From Myxococcota bacterium (lineage in GTDB: Bacteria; Myxococcota; JAJVIH01): 64,000 bases of DNA. The stretch covers positions 1 through 64,000 of the forward strand of contig JAJVIH010000030.1 of NCBI GenBank assembly GCA_022072125.1. Reading direction: 5' to 3'. The translations under genes and the position numbers were made by a program. The notes under the pieces are model-generated. The model was not told the origin of the DNA. It ran no database searches and saw nothing but the letters and a program-made list of their open reading frames with translations. Position 1 is the stretch's first letter. The number at the start of each line of letters is the position of its first letter. Positions 1 to 8,420 of the stretch are shown here, piece after piece.

Positions 1-125
1 ATGTCTCCCCGCACGGCGCAGGTCGCCATGGCAGCGATGTCGCCGCGCTTCCGGCCAAGTTCCGCCCATGGCCGGCGCAGACTCACCGCCTCGATGGCGG
101 GGAAAGCAATCCCCGTGCCAACTCC

Positions 126-136
126 GGGGGGGGGGG
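126..136. repeat. Homopolymer run of 11 G
   Basis: Eleven consecutive G in a non-coding region. Such tracts are prone to slippage and to sequencing error. It lies about 70 bp upstream of the dyad, so length variation could alter spacing in the control region, but nothing in the sequence shows that it does. Confidence 0.8.
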
Positions 137-206
137 CCGTCATCTGTTGAGAAATACTGGGAACGTGCGGAAAGAAAACGGAATCACGCCCTTTCACGCC
201 GCGGAT

Positions 207-230
207 TTGGTATGTCAATTGATATACCAA
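207..230. promoter_or_regulatory. 24-bp inverted repeat, candidate operator
   Basis: The left half TTGGTATGTCAA and right half TTGATATACCAA are reverse complements except for one G/T pair. The dyad lies 60 bp upstream of the sigma-54 -24 element, where an enhancer-bound activator or a repressor could act. The TTGGTAT/ATACCAA ends resemble sites of several GntR-type regulators, but the cognate protein is unknown. It could also be an upstream site for the activator encoded next to it. Confidence 0.6.
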
Positions 231-290
231 TCCATGACTGACAAGGCGTGATCCGGGCGCGCATCCCCGTCAATCCTGCATTTTCCGGAT

Positions 291-306
291 TGGCATGGAG
301 ATTGCT
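291..306 (+). promoter_or_regulatory. Sigma-54 (-24/-12) promoter
   Basis: The element TGGCATG-GAGA-TTGCT matches the RpoN consensus TGGCAYG-N4-TTGCW at every defined position, with GG and GC correctly spaced. It lies 36 bp upstream of the ATG at 342, which is preceded by an AGGAG ribosome-binding site. Transcription would start near 317 and give a leader of about 25 nt. The downstream gene is itself a sigma-54 activator, so autoregulation is likely. Confidence 0.8.
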
Positions 307-341
307 TTGGAGACGGGAGACCCCGTTCCCAGGAGATCACA

Positions 342-1691
342 ATGAAAACCAATCCGCCCATTCTCGTCCGCGACAAGGAATCCCTGACCATCCGCCATAC
401 CGCGCCGATCCGGATGCAGCGCGAAAATCCAGGCGGGTCCCATGTGTTTTTCCAGCACCTGGGCGATCAGTCGCTGCGGCGGTTGCGGCAGGGCGGAGCC
501 CTTTCCATTGGCGCCGCACAGGACAACGACTGGGTGCTCGGCGATTCGTCGGTGTCGGCCCGCCACTGCCAGATTTTCCAGCGTGGAGACAAATGGTTCG
601 TGAAGGATTTGCGCTCCACCAATGGCACCCAGATCAATGATGTCTATGTGCTGGAAACCATTCTGCCGCATCAAGGCGTCCTGCGTGTGGGGCGCTGCGA
701 CATCCGCTTTGTCACGGTGCCGCCGCTGGGATCAGATGGACTGTCCCCCCGCGGCCTGCACGGTTTCACCACTTGCGACGCCCGGTTGCAGGCCATGTTG
801 AAGGAAATCGAACTGGTCGCATCCTCCAGCGCCACGGTGCTGATTCAGGGCGAAACCGGAACCGGCAAGGAGGTTCTGGCGCGGGCCATCCACACGGAAG
901 GGGACAAGCGCAAACCTTTTGTCGCTCTCAATTGTGGTTCCTGTCCGGACACCCTGATTGAGTCGGAGTTGTTTGGTCATGTCCGCGGCGCATTCACCGG
1001 CGCGGAACTCCAGCGGCGCGGCGCGTTCCAGCGAGCCAATGGCGGCACGCTTTTTCTGGATGAGGTGGGCGAGCTGACTCCCCACGCCCAAACCAGTCTG
1101 CTGCGCGCGCTGGAGAGCGGCGAGGTGCATCCGGTGGGTTCCGATGACTCCATTCATGTGCAGGTGCGGGTCATCGCCGCAACCCACCGGAATCTGCAGG
1201 CCCGCGTGCGCGACGGAGGCTTTCGCGAAGACCTGTATTACAGGCTCTCGGTCATTCCGGTGGAGTTGCCGCCTCTGCGCGAACGGCCCGCGGATATCCT
1301 GCATCTCGCCCGGCGCTTCGCGGAGCAGTTCTCCCGGGAGTCGCGCCCCGTCCTGATCACGCCCGGGGTGGAAAGCGCCCTGTTGGCCCATTCCTGGCGC
1401 GGCAACGTGCGGGAACTGCGCAACGTCATGCAGCGCGCCTGCGTGACCTGCCACGACGGATTCCTGACCGCCGGGGATCTGCGCCTGCAAACAGGAAATT
1501 TTCCGGCCGGCGCGGAGGACGCCGCTCCGGTCATGACGCTGGCGGAAATGGAGTTCGCCGCCATCACCCGCGCCCTGCGATCGCATGAAGGCAACCTGGC
1601 GGAAGCCGCCAAAACCCTTGGCGTGAATCGCACCACGCTTTACCGCAAGATGGAAAACTTCCGCCGGCGGGGCATGACCGCGGCGGCATAG
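342..1691 (+). CDS. FHA-domain sigma-54-dependent transcriptional activator
   Basis: A 449-residue NtrC-family enhancer-binding protein of the myxobacterial FHA type. An N-terminal FHA domain (about 45-130, with GAAQDND and SSVSARHC) would bind phosphothreonine, so the input is probably a Ser/Thr kinase and not a histidine kinase. The AAA+ domain (about 145-375) has Walker A GETGTGKE at 170, the sigma-54 contact loop GAFTGA at 216 and Walker B LDE at 239-241. A Fis-type helix-turn-helix closes the protein (about 407-446, AAKTLGVNRTTLYRKME). AGGAG lies 7 nt before the start. The gene follows a consensus sigma-54 promoter, which suggests positive autoregulation. A Pkn-type kinase is encoded 9 kb away (10483-13125); a functional link is speculation. 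Confidence 0.93.
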   Translation: MKTNPPILVRDKESLTIRHTAPIRMQRENPGGSHVFFQHLGDQSLRRLRQGGALSIGAAQDNDWVLGDSSVSARHCQIFQRGDKWFVKDLRSTNGTQINDVYVLETILPHQGVLRVGRCDIRFVTVPPLGSDGLSPRGLHGFTTCDARLQAMLKEIELVASSSATVLIQGETGTGKEVLARAIHTEGDKRKPFVALNCGSCPDTLIESELFGHVRGAFTGAELQRRGAFQRANGGTLFLDEVGELTPHAQTSLLRALESGEVHPVGSDDSIHVQVRVIAATHRNLQARVRDGGFREDLYYRLSVIPVELPPLRERPADILHLARRFAEQFSRESRPVLITPGVESALLAHSWRGNVRELRNVMQRACVTCHDGFLTAGDLRLQTGNFPAGAEDAAPVMTLAEMEFAAITRALRSHEGNLAEAAKTLGVNRTTLYRKMENFRRRGMTAAA

Positions 1692-1809
1692 CCGGCATGC
1701 GCGGGAATGCCGCCGCGGATCCGGGCGCCTGTTCCAGGCGCGGCGGGTGCGCCCGCGGACAGTTTGGGGTAGGCTTACAGGCTCAACCCGTTTCACACGT
1801 GGTCCAGAC

Positions 1810-3009
1810 ATGTTCATCTACCTCGACAACAACGCCACCACGCCCGTCGCATCCGGGGTTGCGGCCGCGATGGCGCCCTTCCACACGGAGTTTTTTGGCA
1901 ATCCGGCCAGTCTGCACCGCTTCGGGCAGGAACTGCGTCCGGTGATCGCCCGCGCCCGCGAAGCCGTGGCGGCGCTGCTGTCCGCCGAACCGGCGGAGAT
2001 CACCTTCACCAGCGGGGCGACGGAAGCCATCAATACCGCCCTGTTTGGTCTCGCAACCGCTCATCCCGGCAAACGCCATCTGGTCGCCACCGGGGTGGAG
2101 CATGACGCCACCCTGAAAACCTGCGAGGCGCTGGGCCGCCGCGGATTTGATGTGACCATCCTGCCCGTGGATGAAACCGGCGGCCTGGATTTACGCCAGT
2201 TCGAACAGGCGCTGCGTCCAGACACGCTGGCCGCCAGCGTGATGTGGGCCAACAACGAAACCGGGGTGATCTTTCCCATCGCGGAGTTGGCGGCCATCGC
2301 CCGTTCCCGCGGCGTGCTGTTCCACTGCGACGCGGTGCAGGCCGCCGGCAAAATCCCCTTCGAGGGCGTCCGTTCCGGCGTGGACCTGATGTCCGTGTCA
2401 TCCCATAAATTTCACGGCCCCAAAGGCATGGGCGCGCTCTATGTGCGGCGCGGAGTCCGGATCGCCCCGCTGATTCATGGCGGCGGTCAGGAAGAGGGAA
2501 TGCGCAGCGGAACCAGCAACGTGCCAGGAATCGCCGGCATGGGCAAAGCGGCGGAACTGGCGCTGGAATTTGTCCGGAGCGGCGGGCCGGATCGGATGGC
2601 GGCCCTGCGCGACCGCCTGGAACGGGGTCTGCTGGATCGCGTGGAAGACGCCCGCGTCAACGGCGCCGGACAGCCGCGCATTCCCAACACCACCAACCTG
2701 GCGTTCCGTCACGCCTCGGGGGAGGCCATGCTGCAGTTGCTGGATGAAGAAGGCATCGCCGCCGCGACCTCCAGCGCCTGTCAATCGAACGATCCAGAAC
2801 CATCCCATGTGCTGAAAGCGATGGACGTTCCCGTCACCTGGGTGCGCGGTTCGTTGCGGCTCAGCCTGTCCCGCTACACGTCCAACGAGGAAGTGGACGC
2901 CGTGCTGGCGGCGCTTCCAGATATCGTCGCCAAATCACGGCGCGCCTCCACATTCTCCGGAGACCCGCTCGCCGGGGAATTTGAACGGTTTCAGCGCCAG
3001 GGCCGCTAG
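1810..3009 (+). CDS. Cysteine desulfurase, IscS/NifS type
   Basis: A PLP-dependent class V aminotransferase fold enzyme that takes sulfur from cysteine for Fe-S cluster or thiolation pathways in the cytoplasm. The 399-residue reading starts at MFIYLDNNATTP, which matches the family N-terminus; an upstream GTG at 1747 in the same frame gives an unsupported extension. The PLP lysine is K200 in SSHKFHGPKG and the persulfide cysteine is C324 in TSSACQSND, both close to IscS numbering. The long active-site loop SACQSNDPEPSHVL indicates the group I (IscS/NifS) class. No scaffold or other isc gene is adjacent, and it lies about 120 bp after the activator. There is no clear Shine-Dalgarno before 1810. 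The C-terminal extension of about 20 residues is unremarkable. Confidence 0.9.
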   Translation: MFIYLDNNATTPVASGVAAAMAPFHTEFFGNPASLHRFGQELRPVIARAREAVAALLSAEPAEITFTSGATEAINTALFGLATAHPGKRHLVATGVEHDATLKTCEALGRRGFDVTILPVDETGGLDLRQFEQALRPDTLAASVMWANNETGVIFPIAELAAIARSRGVLFHCDAVQAAGKIPFEGVRSGVDLMSVSSHKFHGPKGMGALYVRRGVRIAPLIHGGGQEEGMRSGTSNVPGIAGMGKAAELALEFVRSGGPDRMAALRDRLERGLLDRVEDARVNGAGQPRIPNTTNLAFRHASGEAMLQLLDEEGIAAATSSACQSNDPEPSHVLKAMDVPVTWVRGSLRLSLSRYTSNEEVDAVLAALPDIVAKSRRASTFSGDPLAGEFERFQRQGR

Positions 3010-3035
3010 AGCATCCGCCCGCGCCGGCATCCCCG

Positions 3036-4142
3036 TCACACCTTCAATGGCGTGTATTCGTGGCCCAGGCTCTCGGCCACCGCCTGGTGAACCATCCGGC
3101 CCTTGTAGCAGTTGAAGCCTTTCGCCAGGGGCTCGCTGCGCCGCGCGGCCTCCTCGGCGCCCAGATCGGCCAGCATCAGCGCGAACTGAAGCGTGGTATT
3201 GGTCAGGGCGTAGGCGCTGGTGCGCGGTACGGCTCCCGGCATGTTGGCGACGCAATAATGCACCACTCCGTGCTTCACGAACGTGGGATTCTCGTGGGTG
3301 GTGGGGTGAACGGTCTCGACGCAACCGCCCTGGTCCACCGCCACGTCCACGATGACCGATCCGGGCTCCATCTGGCTGACCAGCTTTTCGGAAACCAGGA
3401 TGGGAGCGCGCGCCCCCGCCAGCAGCACCGCTCCAACCACCAGATCGGCCTGCCGGACCAGCGTTTCGATGGTGTAGGGATCGGAATACCGGGTGTCCAC
3501 GCTGGTTCCGAAGATATCCTCCAGGTATTCGAGGCGGTTGAGATTGACATCGAGCACCGTCACCTGCGCGCCCATGCCAATGGCCACCTTGGCCGCGTTG
3601 GTTCCCACCACCCCGCCGCCGATGATCACCACCTTGCCCCGGTTCACCCCCGGTACGCCGCCCAGCAAGACGCCCTTGCCTTCGTTGTGGCGCTCCAGCG
3701 CGAATGCGCCCACCTGCACGGCCATTTTCCCGGCCACCTCGCTCATCGGTTTGAGCAGGGGCAGGGCGCCGTCTTCCGTCTGGATGGTCTCGTAGGCGAT
3801 GGCGGTGACCTTGCGGTCCATCAGCACCTTGGCCAGTTCAGGCACGGCGGCCAGGTGGAAGTAGGTGTAGACGATCTGCCCCTCGCGCATCAGGCTGTAT
3901 TCGGGAGGCAAAGGCTCCTTGACTTTCATCACCATGTCCGAACGGGAATACACCTCGGCGGCGGTATCCACGATATGGGCGCCGGCCTTGGCGAACTCTT
4001 CGTCGGAAACACCGATGCCCGCGCCGGCGCCCTTCTGGATCAACACCTTGTGGCCGCGCGACGACAGGCTGTGCACCCCCCACGGAACAATGCCGACGCG
4101 GTATTCGTGGGTTTTGATCTCCTTGGGTACGCCGACGATCAT
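3036..4142 (-). CDS. ald: Alanine dehydrogenase
   Basis: NAD-dependent L-alanine dehydrogenase (alanine to pyruvate and ammonia), 368 residues, the usual family length. The N-terminus [17 protein letters not shown] is diagnostic of the alanine dehydrogenase/PNT family, and the Rossmann motif [18 protein letters not shown] lies mid-protein. The substrate-side motif YTYFHLA and the late motif [16 protein letters not shown] are present. The frame stays open upstream to 4316, but the start at 4142 fits the family and has GGAG 8 nt before it. It converges with the cysteine desulfurase, with 26 bp between the stops. Confidence 0.95.
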   Translation of the reverse strand: MIVGVPKEIKTHEYRVGIVPWGVHSLSSRGHKVLIQKGAGAGIGVSDEEFAKAGAHIVDTAAEVYSRSDMVMKVKEPLPPEYSLMREGQIVYTYFHLAAVPELAKVLMDRKVTAIAYETIQTEDGALPLLKPMSEVAGKMAVQVGAFALERHNEGKGVLLGGVPGVNRGKVVIIGGGVVGTNAAKVAIGMGAQVTVLDVNLNRLEYLEDIFGTSVDTRYSDPYTIETLVRQADLVVGAVLLAGARAPILVSEKLVSQMEPGSVIVDVAVDQGGCVETVHPTTHENPTFVKHGVVHYCVANMPGAVPRTSAYALTNTTLQFALMLADLGAEEAARRSEPLAKGFNCYKGRMVHQAVAESLGHEYTPLKV

Positions 4143-4738
4143 GATGAACTCCAGTGGTGATGGAAAAAATTCGCGGCGGATTAAATGCGGAAGCCACCCG
4201 AAAAGCAAGATTGCCGCCGGGTGCGGCTCCGGTTTGGGAATTTGGAGAACGCCAGACCGCGGGTGACGATGATCGGTTGGCGTATGACCTCGAAGACCGT
4301 GCGAACCTTGAAGCACACGGCATGCGGTCCGTCAGCTTCAAAGACACCGCTGCTCTGTACGGGATGGCGCTCTTGCCCAGGCATTCGACCGCTTCATTCA
4401 GATACTCGACGGAATGCGCCCGTACATTGATTTCCGTCTCCTGGATGCCCGGCCGCTCCCTCTCAATTTCACCCGGACGGTTATTTCCAGGCCGGAGGAT
4501 TTCCTCCACTTCAGCGAAGGGAACACCGCGAATCGCCGGAAACGGGGTTCGCGAAGCATGCGATGGAGAACCGGACGCCAGGCGCTCCACCAGCGCCAAT
4601 GGTCCGGAGCGGGGCGAAAGCGCGGAGAGAATGGGCCGCCGCGCGGAAGGAACGCCCGCCAGAACTCACCCCGCCTTGCACAAGCCCATCCGCTCATCCC
4701 CGTCAGCCATGCGCCAGACAGGGCGTCAAGCCGGGTCA
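4143..4738. other. Gene-free region with possible decayed coding sequence
   Basis: Nearly 600 bp lie between alanine dehydrogenase and the next gene end. Several overlapping frames are open but none has a convincing start and none is recognised. On the minus strand, one frame around 4380-4600 gives an Glu-rich run (EVEEILRPGNN, ETEINVRAHSVEYLNEAVE), and a different minus frame around 4190-4380 gives [21 protein letters not shown]. This would fit one decayed gene with a frameshift, but it is only an impression. No terminator or RNA gene was seen. Confidence 0.35.
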
Positions 4739-5950
4739 TTACAATCGCCACCTGATCAATTCAGGCCGGTCGCCTTTGGACATGATGAGGTAGGATCCAT
4801 CCGGGCTGTAGGCGATCACGCCGGCTTCCGAATTGGGAAACGCCGACACGGGTTCCGCATCCGCTGAAAAGTTTTTCTCGGCGTAAATCAGCAAACCCTT
4901 GCTGGTTCCAACGGCCACGCGCGCGCCATCCGGCGAATACGCGACGGAGAGCACCTGCGTTCCTGCCCACGAAACGCTCTTCTCCTCCTCGCCTGTACTG
5001 GCGTTCCATATCTTGACCGATGATCCGCATGCCCCGATTACCTTTTTCCCATCGGGAGAAAATCCCGCCGCCCGGACCGGACACGCCCAGGATGGGCCGG
5101 CGGAGGTTCCGTCCATGCGCCACAATGTCAATTCCCCCGCCGTGGAATCTGGCTGGTGAGGACCAAACCCGGCCAGCAAAAGAGATGAATCGGGAGACCA
5201 CGCCAGCAAATTCAGGCCGGCGCCTTCCACGTTCTGATGCATCTGGCCTTCCTGGACCAGGGTCGCGGCGTTGTACAGAAGGATGCCGTGGTTGCTGGAG
5301 TTGGCGCTCGCGGCCGCCATCCACTTTCCATCCGGTGAAAACGCGACAGGCCCCAGGGCTTCCCGGAAGGTTTGCACTGGTTCCGTGGCGGGATGGTTGT
5401 ACATGGTCAAGGGGCTTGCGCCCACCGCCAGCAAGGTCCCGTTGGGATGCATCGCCACTCCCCTTCCCGGCCGCGGCAAAATATACGATGCATGAATCTC
5501 GCCGGTTTTCCAGACAGCGGCGCTCCCGAGAATGGTGGCGCCCGGCGATCCCAAATTGGTTGCCGCCACCGCCTGCCCATTGGGCAACCAGGAAATCGCG
5601 CGCACTGGAACCTCGGAGGACAGTCCGGTCAGAAAATCATAATAACCCGAAGTCCGGCACTCGCCCCGGTGGCAATATCCCGTGACGGGGGCCGCGCTTG
5701 GCGTACAGCGGCTGAAATCCGGAATCGGGGTTCCGCTCCTGTCGCAACAATCGTTCTTGCAGGATACCGGGGCCTGTATATCCCCCGGAGCGGCGTCCAC
5801 GGGCGATGCCCCGGTATCCGGAACCGCGCCGCCGTCGCGGGACGCCGGGTTGTCTGGAGAATGCTCTCCAGAGGAGCAGGCCATCAGTCCCGTTGTTGCA
5901 ACCACCCACGCCAAGGCCGCCCAGCCCAATCGCTGCATTCCGGATTGCAT
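4739..5950 (-). CDS. Lipoprotein with WD40/YVTN-like beta-propeller
   Basis: A 403-residue predicted lipoprotein. The N-terminus has a basic and hydrophobic signal with lipobox LMAC (Cys about residue 25), followed by a Ser/Asp/Pro/Gly linker. A short Cys-containing segment (KNDCCDRSG to YCHRGEC) precedes a propeller of repeated SPDG-type blades such as AFSPDGKWMAAAS, AWSPDSSLLLAGF, GFSPDGKKVIGAC, AYSPDGARVAVGT and AYSPDGSYLIM. The repeats resemble WD40 or YVTN blades and imply a protein-binding surface at the cell envelope. A second start at 5938 (MQRLGW) is equally possible. Its ligand and role are unknown. Confidence 0.8.
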   Translation of the reverse strand: MQSGMQRLGWAALAWVVATTGLMACSSGEHSPDNPASRDGGAVPDTGASPVDAAPGDIQAPVSCKNDCCDRSGTPIPDFSRCTPSAAPVTGYCHRGECRTSGYYDFLTGLSSEVPVRAISWLPNGQAVAATNLGSPGATILGSAAVWKTGEIHASYILPRPGRGVAMHPNGTLLAVGASPLTMYNHPATEPVQTFREALGPVAFSPDGKWMAAASANSSNHGILLYNAATLVQEGQMHQNVEGAGLNLLAWSPDSSLLLAGFGPHQPDSTAGELTLWRMDGTSAGPSWACPVRAAGFSPDGKKVIGACGSSVKIWNASTGEEEKSVSWAGTQVLSVAYSPDGARVAVGTSKGLLIYAEKNFSADAEPVSAFPNSEAGVIAYSPDGSYLIMSKGDRPELIRWRL

Positions 5951-6209
5951 GTCTTCCTCCCGCTTGCATGGCGCCCACGGCGGAAGGCTACTGGCGCGTC
6001 ACGGTCCCGTCAACACAAACAGACGGGCCTCCTCATACGCGGCGCGGATGCAATCAGGCGCTGTCACGGGAAGGTCCCATACCCGGGGCCGTGCGGGCTT
6101 TTACCGTGGCTTTTCCGGAACATCCATTTCCAACGCAATAGCGGGGCAAGCCCGGAATACTTCCAGGCTCGCCTTCATGCGCCATTGACCGCCAATGGAG
6201 GTGGGGGAT

Positions 6210-7532
6210 TTACTCGCCGGCTTCGTCGAGATTGTTGTCCGGCAGTTTGACCGGTTCGCCGGGAATGAGTTTGCAGCGGCCCAACAGGGTCTGCACCACC
6301 TTCTGCTGCAACGCCATGTTGAGATGGGCGGTCAACTGGTTGCTGCGGTGCAAAAACGCCTTGATTTTTGGCAGGTTGGCGTTTTCGCCGAAGACCTCTT
6401 TGAGATAGGCGTCAAAGCCCTCGTCATCGAGTTTGATCTGTTCCTTTTCCGCGATGACTTCCAGCACCAGAAAGGTCTGAACGTTGAACAACGCGGTTGC
6501 ATGGTAGGAATTGCGCAGTTCCGCCGTGTCAATGCCGAACTCGGACGGGTGCTTGCCGTCAATATAACGGCGGGAAAACTCATCCACCATGGCATCCTTG
6601 CGGCGTTCGATCATGGAATCGGGCGTGGGGAACGGGTTTTCGTCGAGAATCCGGCGGATCAGGTTCTGCTCCGCGGCCTGATCGGCCATCTGTTCCTTGG
6701 CCTTGCGGATGTCCGCGCCGATGCGCTCCTTCAGTTGGTCCAGGGTTTCATACTCCTCGGCGCGCGCCAGGCTGTCGTCAATTTCGGGCAGCTGGCGCTT
6801 GCGGATGCTGGTCAGGGTGGTTTCAAACATGGCCAGTTTGCCGGCTAGGTCCTTGGCCTTGTAATCCGCCGGGAAGTTGACGGGAATGACCTTGGTCTCA
6901 CCCACGGTCATGCCGATGATTCCCTTTTCCAGATCGGAAAGGAGCCGGTTGGCGCCCAGTTCGAACTGCTCATCCTCACCGGAGAGTTTGTCGTCCGCCT
7001 TGCCGTCAATCGTTCCCTTGAAGGTGATATTGACGAAGTCGCCCTCCTGGCATTTGTCGCGGCCTTCCACCGGAATCAGTTCCGCGTGCTTGGACTGCAC
7101 GCGCTTGAGGGCGGCGTTGATATCCTCCGCGGTCACTTCCACCACCGGACGCTGGATTTCAAACCCGTCAATGCGGTTGAGCGTGATCGTGGGTTTGATT
7201 TCAACCGTCACCTCGTAACGGTATCCATCCGCCGGATTGATGGCGCCCGGCGCTTCGATGGCGGGATCGCCCACCACGGCGAGTTTGTTCTCCTCCACCG
7301 CGCGGGAGAAGCTCTGCTGCACCAGGGTTTCGATGGCGTCGGCTTCCACCTGGGGCTTGAACCGCTGCTCCAGCACCTGCCGGGGCACCTTGCCGGCGCG
7401 AAAACCGGGCATGCGCACCTTCTTCGCCAGTTCGGCGTAGGCATGGTTGACTTCACGCCGCACCTCTTCCGGACTGATTTCAATGCTCAATGCGCGCCGG
7501 ATCGGCCCTTCCTCACGGACAGTCACTTTCAT
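6210..7532 (-). CDS. tig: Trigger factor, ribosome-associated chaperone
   Basis: A 440-residue cytoplasmic peptidyl-prolyl isomerase and chaperone that binds at the ribosome exit tunnel. The ribosome-binding signature GFRAGKVP lies near residue 45, followed by a central FKBP-like domain (EGDFVNITFKGTIDGK) and the long alpha-helical C-terminal arms. Length matches the family (430-450). The start is preceded by AAGGA. It stands alone here: the usual clpP/clpX/lon neighbours are not in the window. Confidence 0.96.
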   Translation of the reverse strand: MKVTVREEGPIRRALSIEISPEEVRREVNHAYAELAKKVRMPGFRAGKVPRQVLEQRFKPQVEADAIETLVQQSFSRAVEENKLAVVGDPAIEAPGAINPADGYRYEVTVEIKPTITLNRIDGFEIQRPVVEVTAEDINAALKRVQSKHAELIPVEGRDKCQEGDFVNITFKGTIDGKADDKLSGEDEQFELGANRLLSDLEKGIIGMTVGETKVIPVNFPADYKAKDLAGKLAMFETTLTSIRKRQLPEIDDSLARAEEYETLDQLKERIGADIRKAKEQMADQAAEQNLIRRILDENPFPTPDSMIERRKDAMVDEFSRRYIDGKHPSEFGIDTAELRNSYHATALFNVQTFLVLEVIAEKEQIKLDDEGFDAYLKEVFGENANLPKIKAFLHRSNQLTAHLNMALQQKVVQTLLGRCKLIPGEPVKLPDNNLDEAGE

Positions 7533-7923
7533 GGAAGCGTTCCTTGGTTCTGCGCCAGGTGGTGATTGGGGAGGCCAGCAGACCTTTCCCTGGAAAAACG
7601 GGGCTGCATACTAGGCGCCAACACGGCCCGATTGCAACAACCGGGAAACCGGCCCTTCACCGCTCCCTGAATCGTGGTTGGCGGGAACGCCGGCTGAACC
7701 GGCGTCCGCCTCCCGCCGGGCTTGCGGACCAAGGCCCGATCCCGCCCTCCCCAGTTCCGGCAACCAGGTCCGGTCAGATGCGGACAACGGCTGGAGACTT
7801 TCCCGGCGGCGAGCCTGTTCCTTGTCATGACATGGCGCGGCGCCCATCCGTCCATGCTATTTTGATGTTGTATTTGCGGGCCATCAGGATAAACTGGCTT
7901 CCTCATCAAGATGGGGGATTCCC
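7533..7923. other. Divergent intergenic region between tig and a small secreted protein gene
   Basis: About 390 bp between divergently oriented genes. It holds a likely minus-strand promoter for tig (listed separately) and a GC-rich hairpin near 7687-7710 (ACGCCGG-CTGAA-CCGGCGT) without a following T tract, so not a clear terminator. Small ORFs here are in unconvincing frames. No RNA gene was recognised. Confidence 0.5.
7608..7637 (-). promoter_or_regulatory. Possible sigma-70-type promoter for tig
   Basis: On the minus strand TTGCAA (7637-7632) is followed after 18 bp by TAGTAT (7613-7608). Each hexamer matches four of six consensus positions. Transcription would start about 75 nt upstream of the tig ATG. 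This is a pattern match only. Confidence 0.35.
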
Positions 7924-8334
7924 ATGAAGCGTTCGCCCGCTGTCATCATCGCCGCCGTGGTTGGCGGCCTGCTGGTTCTGATTATTATCGCCCGGTTGAC
8001 CATTTCCGGCGACACCATCGCCCAAACCCTCGGCCTGAAGCCGCCGCCAGCGCCGCCCCTGCCGCAAAGCGCCTTCGAGGGTTGCAACGCCGGGGAGGAC
8101 TGCGCGGATATCGAGCCGGGCAAACTCTACTGCATCCCTTCAGCGCCGGGCGGAACGGGCGTGCGGGATGTGAAGGCCTCCTTCGAGAAGAATCCCAAGG
8201 GACAACGCTTCGGCTACTGCGACTCGGGCAAATGCGCGGCGGGACTGGAATGCGTCAAGCATCCCGACGGCTCCCACGACGGATGCCTGGCCCCCTGCCG
8301 GGTCAAATCCCCGGGCCTCCAACTGCCCAAGTGA
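7924..8334 (+). CDS. Small membrane-anchored Cys-rich protein
   Basis: A 136-residue protein with one N-terminal hydrophobic segment (about 7-27, AVIIAAVVGGLLVLIIIA), a Pro-rich linker and an exported-looking Cys-rich domain. The cysteines come in a CNAGEDC...YC...YCDSGKC...LEC...GC...PC pattern resembling the CxxDxxC knots seen in myxobacterial lipoproteins, including the one at 15188-16417. A GGGGGA ribosome-binding site precedes the ATG. Function is unknown; disulfide-bonded periplasmic display is inferred. Confidence 0.75.
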   Translation: MKRSPAVIIAAVVGGLLVLIIIARLTISGDTIAQTLGLKPPPAPPLPQSAFEGCNAGEDCADIEPGKLYCIPSAPGGTGVRDVKASFEKNPKGQRFGYCDSGKCAAGLECVKHPDGSHDGCLAPCRVKSPGLQLPK

Positions 8335-8420
8335 CCCCGGGATAACAAGTTTGATGAACTGAGCGCTTCCGGTTATTTTGGCCGTGGGTATGGACGGGGT
8401 AGCCTGATTGAGTTCAGGGG

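Larger units (their letters stand above)
1..341. other. Gene-free upstream region of the sigma-54 activator
   Basis: No convincing coding frame is seen here. The stretch holds an 11-G run, a 24-bp near-perfect dyad and a consensus -24/-12 sigma-54 promoter, each listed separately, all leading into the activator gene at 342. The ORFs overlapping its right end are frame shadows of that gene. Confidence 0.6.

Noticed and set aside
6001-6030. A hairpin CCCGTC...GACGGG as terminator of tig
   Set aside because: The ten-base loop and the lack of a T tract on the minus strand make it weak, and it lies 180 bp past the tig stop.
7687-7710. A GC-rich hairpin near 7687-7710 as an intrinsic terminator
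   Set aside because: No T tract follows on either strand, and no gene ends there.
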